Assembly (NCBI GenBank): GCA_944321635.1
Contig: CALULY010000015.1
Location: 1 to 64,000 of the forward strand
Length of the DNA: 64,000 nt
Source: an uncultured Bacteroidaceae bacterium
GTDB lineage: Bacteria; Bacteroidota; Bacteroidia; Bacteroidales; Bacteroidaceae
Reading direction: 5' to 3'
The stretch's first letter is position 1. Each line of letters begins with the position of its first letter. Positions 50,049 to 59,044 of this stretch are shown here, piece after piece. The notes under the pieces are model-generated. The model searched no databases, was not told where the DNA came from, and worked only from the letters and a program-made list of their open reading frames with translations. Position numbers and translations under genes: made by a program.

Positions 50049-52486
50049 TTCAAATTGTTTAGTTTCATCTGCAAATCCGTCTCGTCCACGCACATCACTT
50101 GTCTGGGTTTGCTCCCGTTGGCAGGGCCGACGATGCCTGCCCTCTCAAGCTGGTCCATTATGCGTCCGGCACGGTTGTACCCTATTTCAAACTTGCGTTG
50201 GATCAATGATGTCGAGCCTTGTTGGTGAATCACGATCAATCTGGCCGCATCCTCAAAGAGCGAATCCATCTTGTTCACGTCCAAGTCGGCTGATGCGTTG
50301 CCGCCGCCGTTCTCATCCACATATTCCGGCAAATAGAATGCCGTGGGATAGCCCTGCTGCCCGGCGATGTAGGATGTGATGTTCTCGACCTCCGGGGTGT
50401 CAACAAACGCGCACTGGACACGGACAGGATCGTTGCCTTGCAGGAAGAGCATGTCGCCGCGTCCGATGAGTTGGTTGGCACCGGGGCGGTCCAGGATGGT
50501 CATGGAGTCTATCCTCTGCGCGACCCTGAATGCCACACGTGCGGGGAAGTTTGTTTTTATGTTTCCCGTTATGATTTGCGTCGTCGGGCGTTGTGTGGCT
50601 ATGATCATGTGGATGCCCACGGCACGCGCCAACTGGGCAATTCGCGCTATCGGGAATTCTATGTCTTTGCCTGCTTGCATGATGAGATCGCCGAATTCAT
50701 CTATCACCACGACGATGTAGGGCATGAATTTGTGGCCTTTCTCGGGATTCAACTGGCGGGAGACAAACTTCTTGTTGTACTCTTTGACGTTCCTGACCTG
50801 GGCAGCTTTCAACAAATCATAGCGTTCATCCATCTCTGTGCACAACGAGTTGAGAGTGTGGATGACTTTGGTGAAGTCGGTAATGATCGCGTCATCCGAA
50901 TCCGGCAGTTTCGCCAAGAAGTGCCGCTCGATGATGGAATAGATGCTGAACTCGACTTTCTTGGGATCGACCATCACGAACTTCAACTCTGCCGGGTGCT
51001 TCTTGTAGAGCAACGAAGTGATGATTGCGTTCAATCCGACCGATTTGCCTTGCCCTGTCGCTCCTGCCACAAGGATGTGCGGCATCTTGGCAAGGTCAAC
51101 CATGAAGACTTCATTTGTTATGGTGCGTCCAAATGCTATTGGCAGGTCGTAGGTTGATTCCTGGAATTTCTTGGAAGCTATGATGGAACGCATCGAGACA
51201 ATCTTCGGGTCGGAGTTAGGCACCTCTATACCTATCGTTCCCTTGCCAGGTATCGGGGCGATGATCCTTATGCCGAGTGCTTTCAGGCTCAATGCTATGT
51301 CATCTTCAAGTCCCCTGATCTTTGAGATCCTCACACCTTGCTCGGGGGTTATCTCATACAGAGTGATGGTTGGGCCGACTGTGGCCTTGATTGTGCAGAT
51401 TTCTATTCCGAAGCTGCGCAGGATCTCTTTGATGCGGTTCTTGTTCTCGTTCTGCTCTTCAATGTTCACAGAGGGTTCTGAGTTGTCATATTGCTTGAGC
51501 AAATCCAAGGTGGGGAACTTGTAGTATTCAAGATCACGGCGCGGGTCATACGGTTCTGTGGATTTGATGTCTATTGTCTGAGTGAGCGGGACTTCCACTT
51601 CATCGTTCTTTGCCACTTCGATGGTCATGTCTCCATCGCTGTTTTCGATTGTTTCAAGCTGTGGGGTTTCATCAGCGTCAGTCTCGGCCATTGATGCCTC
51701 TTGGCGTGGTGCTGGTTCGTCTTGCTGATTTTGCTCGTCAGGACGGATGTCATTAGCATTATCGGCATCAATGTCTAATTTCACTTCGGGTGCAGTTGCC
51801 TTGGCAGTCTGTGCGACAGTCTTGTAGGCTGGTCCATCCTCGACCGTCTCTGCATCATTTTCTTCCTTTTCCTCATTTGATTGGACTTTTCGGCGCACTG
51901 GGATGGTGAATAGCCTCTTTAGCATTGGGATGGTCCCTGCACTTATATATATCATTGTCACTATGAGGAACGCCACAAGCAACAGCCACAGTCCTACTGC
52001 CCCTATCTGCAACTCCAACCACCCGGAGATGAATTGCCCATGCCTTCCACCATAATTGATAAAGGTGTCGTTGCTGGCAGCCGGCAACACCGCACTCAGG
52101 AACACGGATGTCCAGACTGTCAACAGCAAACATGAAATAAAGCATTTTATGAATCTGAACTTGCCAACCTTCATCAGCTTCAATCCTGCGAGCAGCACGA
52201 CGGCTATCAAAAATATCGATGCGACCCCAAAGCCGTCATTTATGACAAAATTAGCAAACCTCGCCCCTTGTCCTCCTGCCGGGTTCTGCACATCCGACGA
52301 CGGGCTGCCAATCTCTATGCCAGGACTGTTGACGGCACTGTAATCACTTCCACCCGTGGAAAAAAACGAGAAGTATGCTATCGTAAAGTAAACAGACAGT
52401 ATCAGCAACAATATCCCTGTCACAAAGCGGACATTCTCGTCCTTGGCGAATGTGACAACTTTTGATATTACACCTTTCTTGACCAT
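50045..52486 (-). CDS. ftsK: DNA translocase FtsK
   Basis: 813 residues. Four N-terminal membrane helices (about 20-190) anchor it at the septum, followed by an acidic linker (200-310). The alpha/beta motor domains (about 340-740) have Walker A GATGQGKSVGLN and Walker B YIVVVIDEFGDLI. The C-terminal gamma winged helix (about 750-813; GSTSLIQRKFEIGYNRAGRIMDQLE) reads orienting sequences and activates XerD, which is also in this window. It pumps chromosomal DNA at division. Confidence 0.96.
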   Translation of the reverse strand: MVKKGVISKVVTFAKDENVRFVTGILLLILSVYFTIAYFSFFSTGGSDYSAVNSPGIEIGSPSSDVQNPAGGQGARFANFVINDGFGVASIFLIAVVLLAGLKLMKVGKFRFIKCFISCLLLTVWTSVFLSAVLPAASNDTFINYGGRHGQFISGWLELQIGAVGLWLLLVAFLIVTMIYISAGTIPMLKRLFTIPVRRKVQSNEEKEENDAETVEDGPAYKTVAQTAKATAPEVKLDIDADNANDIRPDEQNQQDEPAPRQEASMAETDADETPQLETIENSDGDMTIEVAKNDEVEVPLTQTIDIKSTEPYDPRRDLEYYKFPTLDLLKQYDNSEPSVNIEEQNENKNRIKEILRSFGIEICTIKATVGPTITLYEITPEQGVRISKIRGLEDDIALSLKALGIRIIAPIPGKGTIGIEVPNSDPKIVSMRSIIASKKFQESTYDLPIAFGRTITNEVFMVDLAKMPHILVAGATGQGKSVGLNAIITSLLYKKHPAELKFVMVDPKKVEFSIYSIIERHFLAKLPDSDDAIITDFTKVIHTLNSLCTEMDERYDLLKAAQVRNVKEYNKKFVSRQLNPEKGHKFMPYIVVVIDEFGDLIMQAGKDIEFPIARIAQLARAVGIHMIIATQRPTTQIITGNIKTNFPARVAFRVAQRIDSMTILDRPGANQLIGRGDMLFLQGNDPVRVQCAFVDTPEVENITSYIAGQQGYPTAFYLPEYVDENGGGNASADLDVNKMDSLFEDAARLIVIHQQGSTSLIQRKFEIGYNRAGRIMDQLERAGIVGPANGSKPRQVMCVDETDLQMKLNNLK

Positions 52487-52526
52487 CTTTTAGACCTATA
52501 CCTTAACAATTGATCGCTTGTGTGCG

Positions 52527-53633
52527 TCAAAATGATATTGCACAATTTATGCTGACATTGTTGCGATGCTCCCTTTTGTCCGTCGCCGCAGCACCGAAAT
52601 AGTAACCGGCACGGATGCCATAGTAAAGGACATGGTTGTTGTCCAATTTATGCTCCAGACCAACGCCGAACTCAGGTCCTACCGCAACTTTCGCGCCAGA
52701 GGTGGAAATCAACCTAACATCTGAGCCAATACCCTCTACGCTTCGCATAGTGCCTGACAACTTGAAATCCAATGTCGCGCCCAATTCGAGATATGGCAAG
52801 ACTTTCCTTTGCACGTTAGAGAAACGATATTTGAAAAGCAATGGCAATACAAGGGAATGCCTCTTGTAATCGAAATTATTAGTATTAAATGTCGCATCCC
52901 ACTCATCGCTCTTGGTTTGCGTGAAGAAATAATACAGCTCCGCACGGAAACTAATCCGCCTGTCGATGGGGATTTCCACAAAGAAACCTGGCATGGCATA
53001 CGGTCTGTTGGGTATTTCAAACCGATTTTTGTCCTCGAAGTTGAACCACGTGTAGCCGGCATTGACGGCAAAGCCCCACGTGATGCCGGGGTAATTGTTT
53101 ACGGAACATTCCGTGTAGGACTCATATAAAGATGTAAGCGAAGATTCTGTCATCCTCATAGGCAATTCGTCCAACTCCGCCAAGACAGGGCAGTCGGCCG
53201 CACGCGCTTGCAACAGTTGCCTGTAACGTTCCCCGCCGTCTGTGATTTGGGCATATTTGCCTGCCGCATCGATAGTGAAGAATGCTTCGCCCTTTTTCCC
53301 CTCATATTTGTACAACAAGATTTCATGGTCTCTTATCAGCTCCTTGAGAAACACGCTCGCAGTGTCGCCATCAATAGTTACAACGGCGGAGACATATTTG
53401 TAACCGTAGTTTGTTCCGTATGCTGCAATGTCCTTTGGATAGTAGTACTTCCCACCATTCATCTCAGTGGAAATCATTACCCGTTCACAGGCATCTGCAT
53501 AATCGGGGTTTTCAATCGTCACACCGTTGTATCTCTTGCCGTCCCTTGTTATGTAATACCCTGTCTGTGAAACTTGGGCATACATCCCAATTCCAGCAAA
53601 CATGAAGAATAAGAAACTCAATATAGCTTTCAT
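52527..53633 (-). CDS. Outer-membrane barrel protein with soluble N-terminal domain
   Basis: 368 residues with a signal peptide (FAGIGMYAQ). The first 170 residues are soluble, beginning GYYITRDGKRYNGVTIENPDYADA, and include the helical LQARAADCPVLAELDELP. The C-terminal part reads as an eight-strand barrel (ITWGFAVNAGYTWFNF, RISFRAELYYFFTQTK, VLPYLELGATLDFKLSG, HVLYYGIRAGYYFGAAA), ending INCAISF with a terminal Phe. I recognise the PorT-like/outer-membrane beta-barrel class but no named family. It is flanked by ftsK and the spermidine genes without tight spacing. Its function is unknown. Confidence 0.7.
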   Translation of the reverse strand: MKAILSFLFFMFAGIGMYAQVSQTGYYITRDGKRYNGVTIENPDYADACERVMISTEMNGGKYYYPKDIAAYGTNYGYKYVSAVVTIDGDTASVFLKELIRDHEILLYKYEGKKGEAFFTIDAAGKYAQITDGGERYRQLLQARAADCPVLAELDELPMRMTESSLTSLYESYTECSVNNYPGITWGFAVNAGYTWFNFEDKNRFEIPNRPYAMPGFFVEIPIDRRISFRAELYYFFTQTKSDEWDATFNTNNFDYKRHSLVLPLLFKYRFSNVQRKVLPYLELGATLDFKLSGTMRSVEGIGSDVRLISTSGAKVAVGPEFGVGLEHKLDNNHVLYYGIRAGYYFGAAATDKREHRNNVSINCAISF

Positions 53634-53677
53634 ACTCGATTTATTTCCCTAAAATTACAATGAATGCCCCTGCCATG

Positions 53678-54844
53678 TCACGACATCCGGTCACGATAGT
53701 CGGCATAGCCAAAAGCCCTGACGCATCTGTAACCTGACGATGGGTCGAAAATGCCAATTTCGGGATGCGTCACCCCGTTGAACATCGTCGTCTTGACCAT
53801 GGTGTAATGGATCATGTCACGGAACACAATCCTCTCCCCCACCACAGGCTCATGCCCGTCATCAAAGGCCCAATCGCCAACAAAGTCTCCTGCCAAGCAA
53901 CTGTTGCCGCCCATGCGCCAATGCTTCTCACCGGGCTGTGGATCATGCATCCCGAGTATCGCTGGCTTGTAAGGCATCTCAAGGCAATCAGGCATGTGGC
54001 AAGCAAACGAGACATTCAACATCACAGTGTTGACGCCGCCATTGCGCACCACATCCTCAACAGTAGCGACGAGGCAGCCTGTGTCCCAAGTGAATGCACT
54101 CCCAGGCTCAAGAATCAAGCGCAAGGATGGATGCCTGCCCATGAAGGCATTTATCACCTCGACCAATTTGCCCACGTCATAATCTCTATGGGTCATCAGG
54201 TGACCACCGCCGCAATTCAACCACTTTACTTGGTCTAAGAATTTGCCGAATCGCCGTTCCACGGCTTCAAGCGTAGCTTCAAACGCTTCTGGCATTGACT
54301 CGCACAACGAATGGAAATGCAAGCCCTCCACCCCTGCGGGCAACGCCGTCAAGTCTTCAGCCAGGACTCCAAGACGCGATCCCCTGTTGCACGGGTTGTA
54401 AAGGTCGGTCTTGACAGTCGAGTGTTCAGGATTTATGCGCAAACCGCAAGACACTCCGGCTGACACAGCTTTGTCCTTGAACCTCGCATACTGGGACAAG
54501 GAGTTGAATGTGATGTGACTGCTGTATGACAAGATTTCATCAATCTCGCAATCAGTATAAACAGGCGCGTAGGTATGTGTCTTGAAACCGAATTTGTCAT
54601 AGACAAGACGGGCTTCCGCGAGCGAACTCGCGGTAGCACCGTCACTATGTTTTTTCAGCTCGGGGAATATGCTCCACATCGCATTGGCTTTCAAGGCGAC
54701 GATTATGTCCGCCCTGGTCTCACGTCTCACCCTGTCAACGACACCCATGTTGGCATCAAGCAACTCTGTGTCGAGGACGTAGGCGGGCGAAGGGATGCTT
54801 GTGAAGTCACGCCCCCGCAGTATAGCGTCTTTGTCCACCGTCAT
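53678..54844 (-). CDS. nspC: Carboxynorspermidine / carboxyspermidine decarboxylase
   Basis: 388 residues. Decarboxylates carboxyspermidine to spermidine. Fold type III PLP enzyme related to diaminopimelate decarboxylase but shorter. The PLP lysine is in IIVALKANAMWSIF; further motifs are GLRINPEHSTVKTDLYNPC, GLHFHSLCESMPEAF, KWLNCGGGHLMTHRDYD and ILEPGSAFTWDTG. The late FACHMPDCLEMPYKP and GNSCLAGDFVGDW carry the active-site Cys/Asp. Its start overlaps the CASDH stop by 4 nt, so both enzymes are made together. Confidence 0.95.
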   Translation of the reverse strand: MTVDKDAILRGRDFTSIPSPAYVLDTELLDANMGVVDRVRRETRADIIVALKANAMWSIFPELKKHSDGATASSLAEARLVYDKFGFKTHTYAPVYTDCEIDEILSYSSHITFNSLSQYARFKDKAVSAGVSCGLRINPEHSTVKTDLYNPCNRGSRLGVLAEDLTALPAGVEGLHFHSLCESMPEAFEATLEAVERRFGKFLDQVKWLNCGGGHLMTHRDYDVGKLVEVINAFMGRHPSLRLILEPGSAFTWDTGCLVATVEDVVRNGGVNTVMLNVSFACHMPDCLEMPYKPAILGMHDPQPGEKHWRMGGNSCLAGDFVGDWAFDDGHEPVVGERIVFRDMIHYTMVKTTMFNGVTHPEIGIFDPSSGYRCVRAFGYADYRDRMS

Positions 54845-56031
54845 AATTCCAAGTCGATGTCAAACTTCTCGACCCACGGCAACCCTTGTTCCCCAAGTTC
54901 CGCAAGGAACGGATCCGGGTCAAACTGCTCGACATTGAAGACTCCCGGTGCTTTCCACAGACCTTTGGCGAACATTGCCGCGCCAAGGGCTGCTGGGACT
55001 CCCGTCGTGTAGCTGACAGCTTGCGTGCCAGTCTCCTTGTATGCCTGCTCGTGATCGCAATTGTTGTAGATGTAGTATGTGTGCTCCTTGCCGTCCTTCA
55101 GACCACGGATGCGGCAGCCTATCGAGGTCTGTCCGTGATAATTCGGGCCGAGAGACTTCGGGTCAGGCAAAACTGCTTTGAGGAACTGTATAGGCACTAT
55201 TTCCACGCCGTTGTACATCACAGGGTCAATGCGTGCCATGCCGATGTTTTGTATGACACGCAGGTGGGTCAGGTACTCTTGCCCGAATGTCATCCAGAAT
55301 CTTGCGCGCTTGATGCTGGGGTAATGTTTCACCAACGACTCCAACTCCTCGTGGTATATGAGGTAAGACTCGCGCTCCCCTATCTCCGGGTAATGCAACG
55401 GCTTGTGTATCTCGTGCGGCTCGGTTTCCACCCACTTGCCGTTCTCGTAGTATTTGCCCTTTTGAGTGACCTCCCTGATGTTAATCTCTGGATTGAAGTT
55501 GGTGGCAAATGCCATCCCGTGATTGCCGGCATTGCAGTCCACGATGTCGAGGTACTGTATCTCGTCGAAATGATGCTTGGCCGCGTAAGCGGTGAAGATT
55601 GCCGACACTCCCGGGTCGAATCCGCAGCCGAGGATGGCAGTAAGCCCCTTCTCCTTGAAGCGGTCATGGAACGCCCACTGCCAACTGTATTCGAAGTGGG
55701 CTTCGTCCTTGGGCTCATAATTAGCCGTGTCAAGGTAGTTTGCGTTGCAGGCAAGGCAGGCCTCCATTATTGTCAAGTCCTGATAGGGCAAAGCCACATT
55801 GATAACAATGTCTGGCTTGTATGCACTCATCAACGCGATCAAGTCGTCCACGTTGTCGGCATCGACCTGCGCGGTCTTGATCCTGTCGCCTCCGACTGCC
55901 TTTGCTATCGCGTCACATTTGGACTTGGTGCGGCTCGCCAACATGATGTCCGAGAAAACAGGATTATTGGCGACCTTGAATGCTACCACCGTGCCGACAC
56001 CTCCAGCACCGATAATTAGAACTCTACACAT
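54841..56031 (-). CDS. Carboxynorspermidine / carboxyspermidine dehydrogenase (saccharopine dehydrogenase family)
   Basis: 396 residues. Rossmann motif VLIIGAGGVGTVVAFKVA, then INVALPYQDLTIMEACL and ILGCGFDPGVSAIFTAYAAKH. It condenses putrescine (or diaminopropane) with aspartate semialdehyde and reduces the product with NADPH to a carboxyspermidine. It is often annotated LYS1 or saccharopine dehydrogenase. The overlap with nspC and proximity to speB decide for the polyamine role. It supplies the alternative to the S-adenosylmethionine-dependent spermidine route. Confidence 0.94.
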   Translation of the reverse strand: MCRVLIIGAGGVGTVVAFKVANNPVFSDIMLASRTKSKCDAIAKAVGGDRIKTAQVDADNVDDLIALMSAYKPDIVINVALPYQDLTIMEACLACNANYLDTANYEPKDEAHFEYSWQWAFHDRFKEKGLTAILGCGFDPGVSAIFTAYAAKHHFDEIQYLDIVDCNAGNHGMAFATNFNPEINIREVTQKGKYYENGKWVETEPHEIHKPLHYPEIGERESYLIYHEELESLVKHYPSIKRARFWMTFGQEYLTHLRVIQNIGMARIDPVMYNGVEIVPIQFLKAVLPDPKSLGPNYHGQTSIGCRIRGLKDGKEHTYYIYNNCDHEQAYKETGTQAVSYTTGVPAALGAAMFAKGLWKAPGVFNVEQFDPDPFLAELGEQGLPWVEKFDIDLEL

Positions 56032-56100
56032 TTCGTTTTTGTTATTCTATTTGCAAGGTACTGATTGAGGACCTTGCGGACTCATTTGTTTCATTGGTTG

Positions 56101-56955
56101 TCATTTGCCGGCATAAAGCAGGCTGAGGAACTGATAAAGCAGCTTGGCTGCCAGGAAATCAGGAGCCTTGTTGACCTCATTGGGACACAACTCCACGATG
56201 TCAAACCCCACGACATGATGTTCATCTGCAACTGCCTTCAGCAAGTCGAGCACATCGCGGTAGGACAGCCCGTCAGGCTCTGGAGTCCCAGTCGATGGCA
56301 TGAAAGCCGGGTCGAGGACATCGAGGTCGATCGTGACATACACCTCCGGAGCAAGGCGGTTGAGCACTTCGCCCACCCAGTCAGAGCGGCGTTTCAGCAC
56401 GTGGGCATGGAAAACATTGTCCTCCACGATGTTTTGCCCCTCCTCTGCCATGCAGGTGCTGCGTATGCCGACTTGCACGACATTGCCTGCCACCTCCTTG
56501 GCACGCGCCATCACACAGGCGTGGTTGTATGTCGAGCCTTCATAGATGTCTCTCATGTCCGTGTGCGCGTCGAGTTGCAGGACCGACATACCCGGGTAAC
56601 GCTTGGCTGCCGAGCGTATTGCCCCGATGCTGACCGAGTGTTCGCCCCCGATGACCACGGGGAATTTCCCGTCATCAAAGAGCGCATCCATCCTCCTCTC
56701 CACTTCTTCCGCCATGGACTCGGGGGATTTGCCCTCAGTCACTGGCGGCAATGTGGCTATCCCCTTGCGATAGACCTCGGTTTTGGTCTCGATGTCGTAG
56801 AACTCCAAGTTAAACGACGCTTCGAGCAGAGCCTGAGGTCCACGGTCAGCACCTTTTATCCAAGTGCTTGTCCCGTCGTAGGGGACAGGCAAGATGGCAA
56901 CCTGCGACTTGTCATAATCAGTGTATTGCCCATCAAAATCACCAAAATTCCTCAT
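56101..56955 (-). CDS. speB: Agmatinase-family ureohydrolase
   Basis: 284 residues from the ATG at 56955. Manganese ligands lie in VIGGEHSVSIG, LQLDAHTDMRD and TIDLDVLDPAFMPSTGTPEPDG, all typical of agmatinase/arginase. With SpeA in the same window, agmatine to putrescine plus urea is the likely reaction. In some Bacteroides the agmatine route passes through N-carbamoylputrescine instead, so substrate choice needs care. It is the first gene of the speB-CASDH-nspC unit, 69 nt before the dehydrogenase. TATCTTTG (56994-56987, minus strand) is a fitting -7 element. Array D lies just beyond. Confidence 0.92.
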   Translation of the reverse strand: MRNFGDFDGQYTDYDKSQVAILPVPYDGTSTWIKGADRGPQALLEASFNLEFYDIETKTEVYRKGIATLPPVTEGKSPESMAEEVERRMDALFDDGKFPVVIGGEHSVSIGAIRSAAKRYPGMSVLQLDAHTDMRDIYEGSTYNHACVMARAKEVAGNVVQVGIRSTCMAEEGQNIVEDNVFHAHVLKRRSDWVGEVLNRLAPEVYVTIDLDVLDPAFMPSTGTPEPDGLSYRDVLDLLKAVADEHHVVGFDIVELCPNEVNKAPDFLAAKLLYQFLSLLYAGK

Positions 56956-57092
56956 TTTGTCCAATCTACTTAAAATTTGGGGTGAACAAAGATATAACTT
57001 CTATTTTTCACAAACGCCGTTTTCACCCATTTATACCTAAAAAATCTCCTATACGCGGCACGCCACAGCCCTCAACAAAAACGGACGCATTA

Positions 57093-57240
57093 ATGCAAAT
57101 AGCTTCCTCTTTGCATGGAAAATCTATTTTAAGGCTAAAAACATATGGCTTTAAGTTAAAAATATATAGACTTAGATTGAAATTATATAAACTAAGCCTA
57201 AAAATAAACTTTTCTTCTATCCATGCGAAATACTTGGAAG
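57093..57240. repeat. Phased dyad array D (same layout, different box)
   Basis: Lies in the divergent gap between speB and the RHH gene. Core box centres are at 57134, 57155, 57176 and 57197 (21 bp), with boxes TTAAGGCTAAA, TTTAAGTTAAA, CTTAGATTGAA and CTAAGCCTAAA and A+T linkers (AATATATAGA, ATTATATAAA). A 12-bp step leads to ATAAACTTTTC centred at 57209 and, mirrored, to 57122; 22 bp further out are 57231 and 57100. All pairs are symmetric about 57165.5. GCATGGA (57113-57119) mirrors TCCATGC (57220-57226). The layout equals that of the A arrays although the box is YTWAGnYTRAA. Confidence 0.82.
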
Positions 57241-57373
57241 ACACAATCATTGCTGACTTATTTAAAAATCCGGTCGAAAAACATAAAACCGAGCGTCCAT
57301 TCCATCAATTGAGCATGACATTGCGGCATGAATGCCGCCAAAGAAGCATATCTTTGTGCAAAAGCTGAGAGTG

Positions 57374-57595
57374 ATGAAGAAAATCATAAAAAAAGCCGCG
57401 CCTGCGCCAAGGCGCGACAAACGGCTGACTTGCCTTGTCAATGAGAAAGAAAACGAAATCATCGACAACTACCTGCAACGCTACAACATCAGGAACAAGT
57501 CCACGTGGATGCGCGAAACAATCTTGTGGTTCATTTACACCCGCGCCGAGACTGATTACCCAACCCTTTTCAGCGACCACGAGATGCGCAGGTGA
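57374..57595 (+). CDS. Small ribbon-helix-helix-like protein
   Basis: 73 residues from the ATG at 57374; an upstream ATG at 57332 is possible. A basic start (KKIIKKAAPAPRRDKR) precedes a ribbon-helix-helix-like pattern: a strand RLTCLVNEKENEII, helix NYLQRYN and helix STWMRETILWFIYTR. RHH proteins dimerise and bind short palindromic operators, often in tandem at about two helical turns. It overlaps or abuts tadA (stop at 57593-57595, tadA start 57598). Whether it regulates its own promoter through array D upstream is speculation. It could also be a conserved small protein of other function. Confidence 0.7.
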   Translation: MKKIIKKAAPAPRRDKRLTCLVNEKENEIIDNYLQRYNIRNKSTWMRETILWFIYTRAETDYPTLFSDHEMRR

Positions 57596-57597
57596 GC

Positions 57598-58047
57598 ATG
57601 GCACCAATGGACGACACCCACTACATGAGACTTGCCATAGCCGAAGCCAAAGCGGCACGCGACGAAGACGAAGTGCCAGTCGGCGCAGTCGTCGTGTGCA
57701 ACGGCAAGGTAATCGCCAAAACCCACAACCAGACACAACGCTTGCACGATGTCACCGCACACGCCGAGATGTTGGCCGTGACTGCGGCGGCCATATGGCT
57801 CGGGGGAAAATACTTGACGGACTGCACAATCTATGTCACCGTCGAACCCTGTCCGATGTGCGCTGGCGCGCTGGGATGGGCTCAAGTGGGGAAATTGGTC
57901 TATGGAACGGATGACCCAAAACGGGGATACGCCCACATAGCTCCTGCCGCCTTGCATCCAAAGACAGAGGTCGTATGCGGCGTACTCAGTGACGAATGCT
58001 CGGCACTCGTCAAAGAATATTTCAAAATGAAACGTAGCAGGAAATAG
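57598..58047 (+). CDS. tadA: tRNA-specific adenosine deaminase
   Basis: 149 residues from the ATG at 57598. Zinc deaminase motifs are TAHAEMLAV (His ligand and catalytic Glu) and VEPCPMCAGALGWAQV (two Cys ligands). It converts A34 to inosine in tRNA-Arg(ACG), an essential step in most bacteria. The N-terminal MRLAIAEAKAARDEDEVPVGAVVV is typical. It starts 2 nt after the RHH gene, so the two are co-transcribed. Confidence 0.94.
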   Translation: MAPMDDTHYMRLAIAEAKAARDEDEVPVGAVVVCNGKVIAKTHNQTQRLHDVTAHAEMLAVTAAAIWLGGKYLTDCTIYVTVEPCPMCAGALGWAQVGKLVYGTDDPKRGYAHIAPAALHPKTEVVCGVLSDECSALVKEYFKMKRSRK

Positions 58048-58076
58048 ATGCCTGGGCACGGCATCAACTGCCGGAG

Positions 58077-58331
58077 TCAACGGTCTTGCTTGGCGTCGTC
58101 CTTTATCTCCTCGAAATCGACATACTCACCTTCGCTCGCATCAAATATCTTCTGACCCGGTTCACCCTTGGCTTTGACATTGGACGCACGTGACTGTCCA
58201 CGTGCATCAGCATTGTCCCGTTTGCCAGATTTGACGATGCGCCAGACGCGGGCAAACACGGCAAAGGCAATGATTATCCCAAACAGCAGTACGAACAGGA
58301 GCAGCCCACCAAAAAACTTAATGAGAAACAT
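58077..58331 (-). CDS. DUF4834 small membrane protein
   Basis: 84 residues: one N-terminal membrane helix (FFGGLLLFVLLFGIIIAFAVFARVWRIV) and a charged tail ending in GEYVDFEEIKDDAKQDR, the usual DUF4834 ending. The function is unknown. Its start overlaps the pssA end by 14 nt; the psd-pssA-DUF4834 order is common in Bacteroidetes, hinting at a link with phospholipid synthesis. Confidence 0.8.
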   Translation of the reverse strand: MFLIKFFGGLLLFVLLFGIIIAFAVFARVWRIVKSGKRDNADARGQSRASNVKAKGEPGQKIFDASEGEYVDFEEIKDDAKQDR

Positions 58332-59037
58332 GACGAGGTTTCATTAAAAAGACCACTGCTGAGAGCACAACGTACCAACCGATCGCAAGCGCTATGCCAG
58401 CAGTCCTGAAGATGATGACCAAAAGCAATGAGGTGACGATGAATATGTACCTGACCATGTTGTCACTCCAACGCAAATTCTTGAATTTGAGTGCGAACAT
58501 GGGCAGTTCGCATACGAGCAAAACCGAAGAGACAACCACCCCTACGAGCATCCAAACCGGCCCAACGCCCATGACATAAGTATGGCAACCGGCCGCGAGT
58601 GCCACCCAAAGCAAGGCATTGGCGGGCGTCGGCAGGCCGACAAAGGATGACGATTGTCTTTCATCGACATTAAACTTGGCAAGTCTCAATGCTGAGAACA
58701 CTGAGATGAGGAATGCCGCGTATGGCATCACATCCTTGAGTGCAAAAGCCCAACCAGTGTAACTCATCTCATTGAACATGGAGAACACGACAAGCGACGG
58801 AACGAGCCCGAAGCTGATGTCATCAGCCAGCGAGTCCAGTTGCAACCCGACTGCCGAATATTGTTTCGTAGCACGGGCTACCAACCCGTCTGAGAAGTCA
58901 AACACGGCACTGAGCAGCACAAGCAACAAAACCAAACCATAGTTGCTGTCGAATGCCTCGACACAAGCCATGCAGCCGCAAAAAAGGTTTAGTGATGTCA
59001 GCAGGTTGGGCAGAGTGAAAAGCTTGATTTTCCCCAT
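58318..59037 (-). CDS. pssA: CDP-diacylglycerol-serine O-phosphatidyltransferase
   Basis: 239 residues from the ATG at 59037, 7 nt after the psd stop; a TTG at 59061 would overlap psd. CDP-alcohol phosphatidyltransferase motif: FDFSDGLVARATKQYSAVG followed by QLDSLADDISFG, which supplies the D-x2-D-G-x2-A-R-x8-G-x3-D-x3-D pattern with metal-binding Asp residues. About seven membrane helices. It makes phosphatidylserine, which Psd then decarboxylates to phosphatidylethanolamine. Confidence 0.93.
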   Translation of the reverse strand: MGKIKLFTLPNLLTSLNLFCGCMACVEAFDSNYGLVLLLVLLSAVFDFSDGLVARATKQYSAVGLQLDSLADDISFGLVPSLVVFSMFNEMSYTGWAFALKDVMPYAAFLISVFSALRLAKFNVDERQSSSFVGLPTPANALLWVALAAGCHTYVMGVGPVWMLVGVVVSSVLLVCELPMFALKFKNLRWSDNMVRYIFIVTSLLLVIIFRTAGIALAIGWYVVLSAVVFLMKPRHVSH

Positions 59038-59044
59038 AACGTCG

